NCBI RefSeq assembly: GCF_032854445.1
Contig: NC_088295.1
Location: 18,029,385-18,093,384, forward strand
Length of the DNA: 64,000 bases
Reading direction: 5' to 3'
Origin: Liolophura sinensis
Lineage: Eukaryota > Mollusca > Polyplacophora > Chitonida > Chitonidae
A program made the position numbers and the translations under genes. The notes below the pieces were generated by a model that worked only from the letters and a program-made list of their open reading frames with translations, was not told the DNA's origin and ran no database searches. Of the stretch, positions 53,972 to 64,000 are shown one piece after another; within the stretch, counting starts at the first letter, position 1, and the number at the start of each line of letters is the position of its first letter.

Positions 53972-54964
53972 ATGGCCTGCAATGTGCTGGTTGATGAGAA
54001 TATAAGGGTTACAGATGAGGCGTTGGGAGATGCCATTGATGGAGGATCAATTAGAGTGCCTGAGCTGATATCCCAGGTTGATGAGTTAACGGAAATCCTT
54101 AGATCTAACACCCAGCGTCTTATGGAAAGAGAGGGTCGCTTGGAAGACTTGCAAATTCTAGCGGATGACTTGTCAGATAAGGTACATGTATACCTATTTA
54201 ATTTTCTTACGTAACATAGGCCTACCAGCACCCATCTAGTTGGGTCACGGCGATGTCTATTGATATCAGTTTGCATAGTACATAGGTCACATAATACAGT
54301 TTAGGCTTAAAACTGATATGTTTAACAACTTTATATACATTGAAAGAACGCTTAAACGTCTAAACCTAGTTGCCAATATGTATTTCTGAATCGTGTGTGC
54401 ACACCCATGACAGTCACAATGCGAAATGTGTCGTGAGATATTTTGGACCACCTCTCAGCTTTGGTACCTTACCTTGAAAATGTCCGCTCTTCGGTGCGAT
54501 TTTTGTTAGCGGCAAGTGTTCAAAGACAATATACAACTAACACTGACGTTTGTGGACGAAGCGGTTTCTTTTATTTGTAGAAATTGTGCTCAGAAAAGCC
54601 TTGGGAAGAACAACTCATCTGAGCTCGTTTCGCATGGTGCACTCGAACTGGAATTGCATTTTCGCAACTGATTCAGAACATTCACTGACAAAAATAACCA
54701 GTGGTGAGTGAACCGGGCTGAACTGAGCTCTGTCCTCATGTTGATGTGGAGAGGGTTCATGCAGCTTACTATATAGTGTATAGATCTGTAAGATGGGTAT
54801 TTTGGTTTCAGGCGCATCAGTTTCAAACTGTGACAAAAAGAGCACGTCGGAAGATCTGGTGGCGAAGGAATAAGTACAGAGCCCTGACAGTGTTGTTTAT
54901 CATCATCGTCATCGTTGTTATCATCACAGTGGTCATCCTGGTTGTAGCTCTGAGGGTTGTATGA
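53972..54964 (+). CDS. VAMP-like R-SNARE (two exons, complete), copy b
   Basis: This is a vesicle-membrane R-SNARE of the synaptobrevin family. Exon 1 is 53972-54181 and exon 2 is 54812-54964, phase 0, 120 residues. Residues 1-30 form an acidic N-terminal extension. The SNARE helix runs from about 31, with zero-layer R53 in LMEREGRLEDL. It continues in exon 2 as AHQFQTVTKRARRKIWW, the basic and tryptophan-rich juxtamembrane motif typical of VAMPs (compare RKMWW/RKYWW). The membrane anchor is about residues 95-120 (valine/isoleucine-rich), ending at VV with almost no luminal tail. A poly(A) signal AATAAA is at 55071-55076. The intron falls at the same codon as in copies a and c, so the three share an ancestor. 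Copies a and b are divergently transcribed, their starts 4.9 kb apart. Confidence 0.87.
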
Positions 54965-55070
54965 ATCAAAGTGGAATTCTCTTTGTACTCGGTTGTATAA
55001 CTTGATTAGTATACATAACATTGTATTCTGTGTAAATTATTCTCCGAGGATTCATACGAAAAGAATATAA

Positions 55071-55076
55071 AATAAA
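55071..55076 (+). other. Poly(A) signal of VAMP-like copy b
   Basis: AATAAA lies 107 bases after the stop codon. Confidence 0.6.
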
Positions 55077-55089
55077 ATCTGACAGCACT

Positions 55090-55090
55090 T

Positions 55091-55154
<64 letters not shown>

Positions 55155-55200
55155 AGTGAAATATTCTTCAGTACGGCGTAAAACACAAATTAACTAAGTA
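55090..55200 (+). mobile_element. (TA)n microsatellite running into a SINE-B tail
   Basis: About 60 bases of TA repeat are followed directly by CAAGTGAAATATTCTTCAGT, ACGGCGTAAAACACAAATTA and AAGTAAATAAA. The same arrangement is seen inverted at 46048-46176. Confidence 0.8.
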
Positions 55201-56514
55201 AATAAATTACTATGCCTATATACATGTAGAAAATTGTTCATCAAGTTCATCGACTTAATTCTCTTTGAGTTTGTTTCATTTTGTAAATTTGAGTTTGATT
55301 TTGTTTGTGTAATCCTTTTGATATTATATATGTGTCAGTCCCGGTGAGCTAATTCCCAGATTTTCCTTATTCTCAGTGAGCTGTGCTGTTAGACATTACA
55401 CATTTTGTACAGGACAGAATAAGTCTTTCATATGAACTTCATAATTATAAATGATTATTTTGTGTTACTTTTATTTATTTATACTGGGCCTATTTTGAAA
55501 AGTCTCATCAGAAGCGGAATCGTATATGTTTTCACTCATGGTTTTAGTATAAGTATATAGAGCGGAATGTAGCTCATTGAGTATATCCTGTAAGGTGCGC
55601 GAATCCTAAACATTAGGCCTTTATTTAGATAAACATAGCCACATGCATACAGCCACTGTGTAACATGAACGATCGACGGTATTTTGTATAAGGTCCATAA
55701 GTGCATCTGTTTGAAATGAATTAAATGTTTAGGTTCATGCAAATTATTGAAGCCGGACGTATATAGAATCTATATTATATACATTGCGGAAGTACTATTC
55801 ATGTACATCTATGTTCAACCGGAACATATCTCTCTATTTTTGCAAGTTGTACATGTACATTTACATATAAACGTATTGCACAAGTTGCTATTAAGTGGAC
55901 TTGAACCAAATGAATAAACATCAGGATATGACGCTATAAACAAAGCAGTTTCAGTTAGAATTATAAAAACCCGTCTTAGTCATTGATTTTAGTGTTTTCA
56001 ACAACTTCACTCAGAGATCCCGAAGTTTAAATAAATATTTGAATGAATGACCGCCGTTATATAAGTAAAAATTCTTTAGTATGATACGTTAAACAATACT
56101 CAAATAAAAAAAAAATAAATAAATAGAGATCTGATTGACGCTCAAGAAGTAGATAGGTAGCTTTAACTCGTCGGCACATGCAGGTGTGGTATAGTGTCCA
56201 CCTCAGGCTCTGTCAGGTTTGTTTGGTTAGTAAACCCGATCGCCGTCTTATAACAGAGGTATACATGGACCTCGATGGTCATATGTACAGTATTCTCCAT
56301 TATAGCTAATTACCATGGTTCCAAGACTTTCTATCACCATATGCATGTCGGAAAGTTTGTCAGTTACCGTGAATGTGCTATTCGAGCACTCCTAATTCCT
56401 CAACTCATATATGACCGTCATTGTGTTGAAATAAAATGTTCTTGGGTATACCGCGTTAAACACCAGCGAAGTAAAACTTGATTATGATGTAAATACACAA
56501 TTAATATCATCGCT
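55201..56514. other. Intergenic stretch with SINE remnants, no gene seen
   Basis: SINE-B tail remnants are at 56047-56126 (GCCGTTATATAAGTAAAAAT, CTTTAGTATGATACGTTAAA, AAATAAATAAATAG) and about 56415-56475 (TGTTCTTGGGTATACCGCGT, TAAACACCAGCGAAG). No coding exon is evident. Confidence 0.5.
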
Positions 56515-56790
56515 GTCAATCTATCAACCAATCAATCAGTGGTACAACAACCAACGAACCAATCAGTCAATCAGTCAGCGATACAACCATCCAATTAATC
56601 AACTATACAACCAACCAACCAATCAGTGATACAACCATCCAACCAATCAGTGATACATCCAACCAATCAATCAATCCATCAATCAGTGATACAACCATCC
56701 AACCAGTCAGTTATACAACCAATCAATCCATCAATCGGTGATACAACCAATCAATCAATCAATCAATCAAGCCGTCAATCATTTAATCAA
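56515..56790. repeat. CAAT-rich minisatellite (CAATCAGTGATACAACCATC)
   Basis: Variable units mix CCAACCAATCAATCAGTGAT and ACAACCATCCAACCAATCAG, and end in a pure CAAT run near 56750-56785. The 97-codon frame across it is an artefact. Confidence 0.85.
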
Positions 56791-57196
56791 ATTTTACAAA
56801 GCAACGGAAATTTGAAGAGTCGAGGAAACAACGGCAACTATGCAGCAACGTATTTTTCGAATCATTCACATGGATTGTTCACTGGCAGAGCATGGACAAA
56901 TATTCTTTATCTAGTATGACGATATATCCAATCTAAACCGAATGTAAATACCACACCTGTCAGATTTATCAATGTCTTTTATCAACTTTGGATGAAGATG
57001 AGTTTCTTCTCTCTAGGTTCTCTGTGCAGGAATTGATGGTCTAATTTAATCTGTGGTGTTATTTGTGTTTAATTTTAGATCCTCATAGTAAATTATGCCA
57101 TACTTTAGGTATTCACCTAACTCATGCTGTGTATAGTATTACGTTTTTAGTGCATGTGCTTTTACTCGCTATCTCTTTGTTTATTACCGGTATATC

Positions 57197-57960
57197 ATGG
57201 ATAACATAAGTCAATACAGAGTGGCAATTGGGGCATGGCATACTTGTATTTGTTACAAAGTGAGTCTTCATCTTCGAAAATTATTTACATTATTTGAAAA
57301 CTTGCGAATTATATTCCTGGGAATTGAATATCTTACTGGTATATTTATTTTTTCTGTTCTGAGTACATTATGCAGTCTGCATTACTCATTAGTTATACAT
57401 ATGGCAATCTTAATGAGGTGTGGCGATGAACATAGAAACCCGGGAACCCCAGATCAGCACAATTTATCTTTTAATGCCAGGAGTTTATTAGCTCAAGGTG
57501 ATGATCAGCTGTCGTCTTATTTTAAGTTAGATGAAAGGAAAATAATTATGATGTTATATGTGTGAGCGAAACCTGGCTTAGTGGTGATATTCCTGATGAT
57601 ACTGTTAATCTAGATGGGTTTGGTCTAGAAAGAAAGGACAGAGACAGACACGGAGGAGGGGTGGCAATTTATTGCAAGAAATCTCTTAATGTTACTAGAG
57701 GATTTAGAGAATGGCATTGAGATGTTATGGATAATGGTGGAACAGAATAACAAAAGCGTGCTGACTACATCATGTTACCGCCCATCTAACCAACCGGCTC
57801 ATTTATGTGAGCTTTTTTTTTTTTAAGTAATCTGGAAGAAAATTTAACTTCGGTCTTAACAGAAAATCCCGATGCCATGTTAATAATGGGTGATTTTAAT
57901 GATAGATGTCTAAACTGGGGAAAATACCACGATATGAGTGAATGGCTAATCTCGACCATT
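57197..57960 (+). pseudogene. LINE 5' region: 2A-like relic and endonuclease domain, broken
   Basis: The first frame (57197-57565) reads QYRVAIGAWH, then a hydrophobic stretch, then CGDEHRNPGTPDQ and LSFNARSLL. The GDxExNPGP-type motif recalls 2A-like peptides of some CR1-related LINEs, but here it is degenerate (NPGT). A frame change near 57545 leads to VICVSETWLSGD, GFGLERKDRD and RHGGGVAIYCKKSL, followed by a stop. A further frame gives LIMGDFNDRCLNWG. These are the landmarks of a LINE AP-type endonuclease. The product is not functional. Confidence 0.75.
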
Positions 57961-58200
57961 GTACTATTTATTGTACTATAAACATCAAGCCAAAGGCTTT
58001 TGTAAGACGTGTGTGGGACTTCAAATGTGCCGATTTGTATGGTCTGCGCAATCTTCTCTCTATTACACCATTTGGTCTCGTTGGTAATATTTTCTCTCAT
58101 GTTAATGGCAAATTATTTGTCTGGAACAGTTTATTTTTGTCATGTTGCAATGGATGTATTCCGAATAAAAAAGTCACTATTAGACTACGTGACGCCTTAG

Positions 58201-58611
58201 ATGACCAACGATGTTCGGTACAAGATACGAGTGAGGAATTGTTTTAAAAAATATAAACGGAGTAAGTCCGATTGGGATAAGTTTCGATATTATATATCTA
58301 GAAGGAAGGCCAATAATGCTAAACGTCAAACAATACTGCGTTACTCCACATATTTAAAAGGTAAACTCTGCAACCCCCAGCTGGATACAAAGACATACTG
58401 GTCGATAATGAAATCTCTACTAGGATCGAAAGCAAAATCACCTATTCATCCTCTTGCTGTGAATGGAAAAAACGTTTCGAATGACGTTGAAAAGGCGAAT
58501 GAATTCTGTAAATTTTTCGCATCTCAATCGGCCCCTCACCACACAGTAGGCCTACCTGTCTTACCACCTTTTACGTATGTTACAGAATCACATCTCAGTA
58601 CAGACCTGTGA
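58201..58611 (+). pseudogene. LINE linker between endonuclease and reverse transcriptase
   Basis: A basic stretch (FKKYKRSKSDWDKFRYYISR) is followed by YWSIMKSLLGSK and ANEFCKFFASQS, a layout typical of the segment just before the RT in CR1/Jockey-type elements. After the frame ends at 58611, the continuation (LETLNTRKASGTDGINNFML) lies in another frame. Confidence 0.75.
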
Positions 58612-58841
58612 AAATGAGATTAAACATTTCCTTGAGACTCTGAATACACGGAAAGCCTCAGGTACTGATGGTATAAACAACTTCATGCTTAAAAATTCTG
58701 CCGATTGTATTGCAGCTTCCGTAACGAATCTTATTTAATTGTTCCTTACGGACAGCTGCCTTTCCAGCAGCATGTAAGCTCTCTTAAGTCTGCCGTGTAT
58801 TCAAAAAAGGAGATAGACATGACGTTTCTAATTATCGACCA

Positions 58842-59771
58842 GTGTCCCTTCAACCCCCTGTTTCTAAGGTCTTGGAGAAGGTCGTCAATAAACACATAAA
58901 CAACATGTATGAGTGTTGTATGTCAAATAATCTTCTTATACCACAGAACTCTGGATTTAAACATGGGGATTCGACAGTATGCCAGCTTACAAAAAGTGTT
59001 CATGACATATACAAAAGTCTTGACAGTGGAAATGACACCTGTATACTATTTTTAGATGTCAGTAAGGCATTTGATAAAGTCTGGCATGATGGTCTCCTGT
59101 TTAAGTTAGAGCATTTGGGTATTGAAGATCCTCTACTTGCGTGGTTAAAAGATTATTTGTGTGACAGAAAAATTAAGGTTTGCCTTAACGGCACTGAGTC
59201 CGAAACTTATCCAGTATATGCCAGTGTCCCACAAGGCTCTGTATTGGGTCCACTTCTCTTCTTAATTTTTCTCAATGATGTTAGTATGAATACTGAATGT
59301 AATATTAACATATTTGCAGATGACACATCCTTGTCTGAAGAAATCTTAGATTTAGCAACATCTGAGGCTAAACTTAATCGTGATCTTGAACGTCTATCCA
59401 ACTGGGCTAGTCAATGGCTTGTGTCATTTAATGCTACCAAAACTGTTTATCTGTTAATATCATTGAAAAATAATCCCTCACATCCGAGATTGTATTTAGA
59501 TGGCGTAGATGTGAATAGCGTTCCGTCCCATAAACATCTCGGAATTATTCTGCAACTCAATGATAAATGGAATGAGCATGTAAGAGCTATAGTTCAGAAA
59601 AGTAATATGAAACTGAGTATGATTAGTCGGGCCAGGCGAATACTTACTAGAAAATGTATGACCACACTGTACTTTGGCTTGATAAGGTCTTCTATTGAAT
59701 ATGGAGATTTTCTATTCGACAACTGCAACGTTTCAATATCCAACTCACTGGAAAATGTCCAGGAGGCTTAA
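58842..59771 (+). pseudogene. LINE reverse transcriptase domain
   Basis: Recognisable RT blocks: NYRPVSLQPPVSKVLEKVV (beginning just upstream of the first ATG), FLDVSKAFDKVWHDGLLFKL, VPQGSVLGPLLFLIFLND, and the catalytic FADD at 59313-59324 (IFADDTSL). The thumb region follows (HKHLGIILQLNDKWNEHV). This frame is uninterrupted for 309 codons and is the best preserved piece of the element. Frame changes lie on both sides, including one near a T run at 59850-59862. Confidence 0.92.
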
Positions 59772-60039
59772 GTCGAACTTCATATAAATCTCTTGTAAAT
59801 GAACTAAAATGGGAACCCTTATACAGTCAACGTAGATCCAAACGCATTCTGTTTTTTTTTTTCATAAAATCGTCAATGGGCTCTCTCTTCCATACCTAAA
59901 GACCTTACTACCACAAAGGTATAACAGCGAAACAAATGCCTACAATCTTAGAAATAGACATCACTTTCGATTATTTAAATGCCGAACTCAGATTTTCTCT
60001 TCATCCTTCTTTCCCAAGACTACCAAAGAATAGAATTCA

Positions 60040-60516
60040 TTGCCTGTTCATATCCAAAAGTCTTCACTGGAAACAGTTAAGAACTTTTTGTGCTCTCAAG
60101 ACAGTATTAACCGTGATCTAACATCTGTGTATAATTCATTTTACACCTTTCCCTATATTGTGCTCTGTAGAATGAGAATGGGACTGAGCGCTCTTCGCGG
60201 TGACCTCTTTAAATATAACATTATCGACGATCAGTCATGTAGTAAATGTAAACATAAATGTGAAAATGCATCTCATTATTCCCTTGACTGCCCTGCCTAT
60301 GTCGCTCATAGAAAGCACTTGCTAAAAAGCATCTTTAGAATTATATCTCCTGGAGTCCACCCTTCTGCATTTTTGACTAGTTGTTCTAAACGCATTTGTA
60401 CTTTGCTCTTATTTGGTTCACCTGAACTAAGCGTGAATAATAATCAATTGATCTTAAAATCTGTACATAATTTTATAATCATGTCCAGTAGATTCACCAC
60501 CCAAGCCCAGCAGTAA
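60040..60516 (+). pseudogene. LINE C-terminal domain with Cys/His cluster
   Basis: The frame ends the element's ORF. It contains MRMGLSALRGDLF and CSKCKHKCENASHYSLDCPA, a CxxC...HxxxxC arrangement found after the RT in many CR1/Jockey-group LINEs. It joins the RT part only through frame changes. Confidence 0.8.
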
Positions 60517-60702
60517 TATGATTTGATTTTGTTCTTTCTTTGTTCCCATCACTTTCTTCTGTACATGTACATGTCATTTGCTCTCTTTGTTTTCTATGTT
60601 GTTTTATGTATATACTTTGATTTTATGTTGAGGCCATCCCCTCGTGACTACAGAGCTGTGGGAAATCCTCAATAAACAAATAAAGAATTACAATTACAAT
60701 CC

Positions 60703-62681
60703 AAGGCTACATGCATCACCAAGTACATTTCATGATCGAAATGACCGCTATCCTCTCATTACATGTGACGTTAAGGTTTGTCATGTGAATGTCGCTACAT
60801 GAGTTTCATCGTAATTTTCTTGACCTTGTGAATGTCGCTGCATAACTTTCATCGGGCCAGGTCTTCAGCTGCCGTCACACAAAGTGAATCACTATATCAA
60901 ACTCTACACAGAAAACACGAAAGGATATACAAATCCTGTTGAACAAAGCTTCTGATCAAACTGTTTTTCTATAAAAGCAACCATAGTTTCCTGAAGTTAA
61001 GCATTCTACGTCCGTTTAGGTTAGGAACTTAAAATGCAAAATCATATTTTTTTAAAATTAAAAACACAAACGTTTTACATAAGAGTTGTCATCGCTGTAT
61101 ACAGTTCTATGCACATTATTCTGCGGTACTCGTTATATGCATGGATTTCAAATCCTGCTCCCATAATAAACCAAATATAATATAGTAAAAAAGTTTAAAA
61201 ATCCTGAAACAAAGGCCGCACTAATGGTAATGGCAATTTATAAGACATCACTGGTCTAGAATTGGTCGAAGTAATGTGTTGTATTCTTACTTCATAAACG
61301 TTTATAAGAAAACAATGCAAACTGACAAGATGTGCAATAACATAAGGCTAGGCCCAATTGATGCACACATACGATACATTATACAAATCAACAGCATACA
61401 GAGTAAAATCAGATCAGTGGTGACAGTGTGATAGCTGGCAAATGCGGAAATCAGGTCCTTTATCATTTTACCTCCGGGTTTTATTCTAACTGATCATGTA
61501 TATTCTAAAAAGTAGCAACTTAACACCATGGCTTTAGCACCTTTACATCTAGACAGGCCCATATTAAGGAGAAAATGAACCACAGATGTTCATGGCAAAT
61601 TTATTCTGCATCTCTGGTCTAGAGTTAGTCAAAATGAGGCGTTGTCATCTCATTTAATTAGGGTAACATGAGAGTAATGTACAAGGACCAGGCCATGGTG
61701 GATGATTTCTCCACCGGCTGTTCATGCAGGTATGACTACAGTATGGACCAAAACACAAGAGCATTGGTCACACCTAATCAGTGAAATCCGCCCTTCTGTT
61801 AATTTACATCAGTTATGGTATTATTCTAACTGCTCAAGTAGATGCCGAAAAATATAGTAACGTAGCAATTAACACACGCGCGCCCGAGCATCTTGAGTAA
61901 GGCAGAGTTATACAGCATGCATTTCCCAAAGTACCGTCCCCGAAGACAGCTATATGCCTATACAGGCCTTGTTACATACGTCTTGATTCGTTTTCTACTA
62001 GTTACACTAGGGTTCAACAGGTTACTCAAGAGATTATCCATGATATAATTAACGGCAATCAGATTTACATGTATTAGAGTGAAGGAAAACGAGACAGAGA
62101 CCAGAGAAAAACTGTCGGGAGTTGAGATCGAACATTCAAACTCACTGTTTAAGAGGAGATTATAACTGCGGTTATAACAAAGATTTAACCGAATGTGGTA
62201 TGGTGACCCGGTCATACCACTGCAATAGAATTTATACTCAGTTAAGACCAATCAACCACTGGGACAAACACCTTATGATTCTGCATAAAATAAATATTCC
62301 ATAAACTAAGGTCAGGGGATATAACTTATATCCATAAAAAAAAACACATCTTAACATTTTGCAGAAAATAAGGGATTCCATAAACTTGGGTCACTCAATG
62401 ACACAGCGTCACACATCATATACAGTAGAGTTACATTACCAGAATCGACAGGCTCTGGCAGTGGAGACAGTGAGCTTATCTCGTATCTGGTTCCAAATGA
62501 TGACTGCTTTGTGTCCATATATCTTCCATAATTTCAGCTACCAGTTGATCTCAATGATTGAATATAGACCATCATTTTACATAGCTGTCTTGTTTCTCCG
62601 CTCCCGATATAAGTATACCCTACACAGACTTTCACCTTGGTGTGGAAGTGGGGGACGGTATATATGATAGGCCTACACAAA
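60703..62681. other. Intergenic stretch with a diverged duplication, no gene seen
   Basis: Two related segments (about 61222-61555 and 61590-61890) lie in tandem. Apart from them the DNA looks unique and has no recognisable exon. Confidence 0.45.
61222..61890. repeat. Diverged tandem duplication, two copies of about 300 bp
   Basis: Shared blocks: ATGGCAATTTATAAGACATC against ATGGCAAATTTATTCTGCAT, CTGGTCTAGAATTGGTC against CTGGTCTAGAGTTAGTC, and TTTTATTCTAACTGATCA against TATTATTCTAACTGCTCA, each followed by a GTAGCAA-TTAACAC block. A third partial copy lies in BAIAP2 intron 3 at about 23450-23530. Confidence 0.65.
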
Positions 62682-63788
62682 ATGGTAATAGGTGATAGCG
62701 GTGAAGGAATCCCCAGCCGAGATTTGGAAGGTGTTCGTGATGGAGCCGGTAAAGTTTCTGTGCCGATTTCTCAGGGTAACCATTTAATGGATATTGCGCG
62801 ATCTAACACCCAGACACTTGCGGATAGACAGGCTAGCTTCGAGGACTTACAGAGTGTAGCGGAAGACTTGAAGAAACAGGTACCTATTTCATTTTCTGCA
62901 CCGATGTGTCCCACGGGGTATGGAGTCTATGCATCATATACATGTATAAAACTGTTTTCACGTATACTGTTGCATAGTCTGTGTACCAATGTATACGCTG
63001 CATTAGAAGAGCCGTGTATGTTCACATTATACATGTACAATTCTATACCACCCCCGTAATTCCGTGGCACTGTAATGGCGATACATTGTACTTTGGAAAC
63101 AGATGAAGCGCCGTACTATATGGCATTAACTTACTTTGCAAGTCTTTAAACAAATCTTATAAAACTAAGATGTTTGCGACATGTTACATACATATATGGT
63201 TCACGCTAAATGTGTATGTTTTCAATTGCTCATATTGTGGACTCAACTGAGGTAACCCACAAACTGAAGTGTTTTAGCAAATATACAAGAAGACACAGTC
63301 GTTATATGACGGAAATGTAGTTTGACGTAAGGTCCTACACAAACAAACAAGAAAAAGAAATGAAGAATGAGATACGACCGTAAATGGGACGATCGCTTCC
63401 AAAGCTTCAACCAACTAACCACCGCACCAATATAAAGCAAACTCACAGCTGAACGGAGCTTTACTGCATGACTGTTAATTTTTATAATGATTTGTTCTGA
63501 TTTTAGGCATATTAATTTCAAACGATGTCGAAGGCGGCCTATAGGAAACTACGGTGGAGAATGTATAAGCGCAAAGCCCTGATAGCGTTGCTTGTGATCG
63601 CCATTGTCATCATTGTCACCATCACCATACTGTGTTGTGGGTTTGAAGGGTTTGCTAAGAAAGTAGATTTTACAAATTCAGTAATTGTTACACGAAACTT
63701 TCTGGTCACTGTAAAATATTGTAAATGGTCTCCTGTTTTTTCTTCTTCTGAAATTTATATTAATGTTTTTGCAATATGCTTATCTTAG
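62682..63788 (+). pseudogene. VAMP-like R-SNARE, copy c, with in-frame stop in exon 2
   Basis: Exon 1 (62682-62879, 66 codons) is a clear paralogue of copy b: RSNTQ, then the zero-layer R49 in LADRQASFEDL, ending at the same phase-0 donor. Exon 2 begins at 63507 after TTCTGATTTTAG. Where copy b reads GCG CAT CAG TTT CAA, this copy reads GCA TAT TAA TTT CAA, so the third codon (63513-63515) is a stop. Beyond it the frame stays open and still codes YRKLRWRMYKRKALIALLV and a good membrane anchor, with a longer tail ending at 63788. As read, the protein would lose its anchor after 68 residues. Alternatives are a downstream acceptor (AAG|GCG at 63530-63533, which keeps frame), a sequencing error, or a recent loss. 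The start codon could also lie further upstream. Confidence 0.7.
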
Positions 63789-64000
63789 ATCTGTGCTTAG
63801 TGTATACATGGGATTTGTTCTCTAGAGAAACATTCTGTTCATATTGTGCAGTTTGTTATGATGTTGTGACGTCCACCGGAAGTCCGAGCCATTGGGTAAC
63901 CGTAGTATGTTTGGCAGTTTAATTGTGTTGCCCAAGTGAAATGAACCTTCTTGCTCGAGCGCATGATGCGATGTCAACGTACTTAATGCTTGACGAAATT
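63789..64000. other. Right edge, no gene seen
   Basis: There is no open frame, repeat or splice-supported exon. Confidence 0.4.

Larger units (their letters stand above)
57197..60702 (+). mobile_element. CR1/L2-like non-LTR retrotransposon (LINE), degraded
   Basis: In order it carries: a hydrophobic N-terminal segment and a 2A-like relic (57197-57470), apurinic-type endonuclease motifs (SETWL, RHGGGVAIY, GDFND), a linker (58201-58611), a reverse transcriptase with FADD (58842-59771), and a C-terminal domain with a CxxC...HxxxxC cluster (60040-60516). The 3' end is near 60702 with AATAAACAAATAAAG and a short ATTACA repeat. At least four frame changes or stops separate the parts, so it cannot be active. 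Target-site duplications were not identified. The 3' end does not resemble the SINE tails in this window, so it is probably not their mobilising partner. Confidence 0.9.

Overview
The window is animal nuclear DNA. Its genes are broken by many GT-AG introns, and it is AT-rich and crowded with tRNA-derived SINEs, minisatellites and one dead LINE. Protein matches to USP7, BAIAP2/IRSp53 and VAMP-type SNAREs are clearly metazoan. The SINE tails (GTGAAATATTCTTGAGTACG, then CGTAAAACACCAATCAAATA and AAATAAATA) and the CACTCACTC tails suggest a lophotrochozoan, most likely a mollusc. The organism is inference; the genes are read from the sequence.

Layout. 1-5070 (+): the last eight exons of USP7, coding its C-terminal ubiquitin-like domains and activating tail. 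5071-10706: USP7 3' UTR and intergenic DNA with SINE copies. 10707-36784 (+): a complete BAIAP2/IRSp53-like gene, 16 coding exons and 679 predicted residues (I-BAR domain, SH3 domain, proline-rich stretch, C-terminal WH2-like tail), with evidence for alternative C-termini. Its introns hold several minisatellites. 36785-45873: BAIAP2 3' UTR, then gene-free DNA with three tandem arrays. 45874-49057 (-), 53972-54964 (+) and 62682-63788 (+): three small two-exon R-SNARE (VAMP-like) genes with the same intron position. The third has an in-frame stop in its second exon. 57197-60702 (+): a decayed CR1/L2-like LINE between the second and third VAMP genes.

The most unusual signal is in BAIAP2. A 91-bp tandem repeat in intron 5 is in register with the exon 6 splice acceptor, so the exon 6 junction is itself the last (diverged) repeat unit. 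The same unit, carrying a branch-point-like CTGAT, a pyrimidine stretch and CAG, is amplified to roughly 33 plus 6 copies in intron 3. Other points are a stop codon overlapping a splice donor at the 3' end of BAIAP2, tandem NAGNAG acceptors at two successive exons, a 50-bp minisatellite made from the middle of a SINE, and microsatellites that grew at a fixed site inside the same SINE.

The window has no operons, CRISPR arrays or other prokaryotic features. Exon borders were placed by hand from splice signals, reading frame and remembered family similarity; transcript data would settle them.
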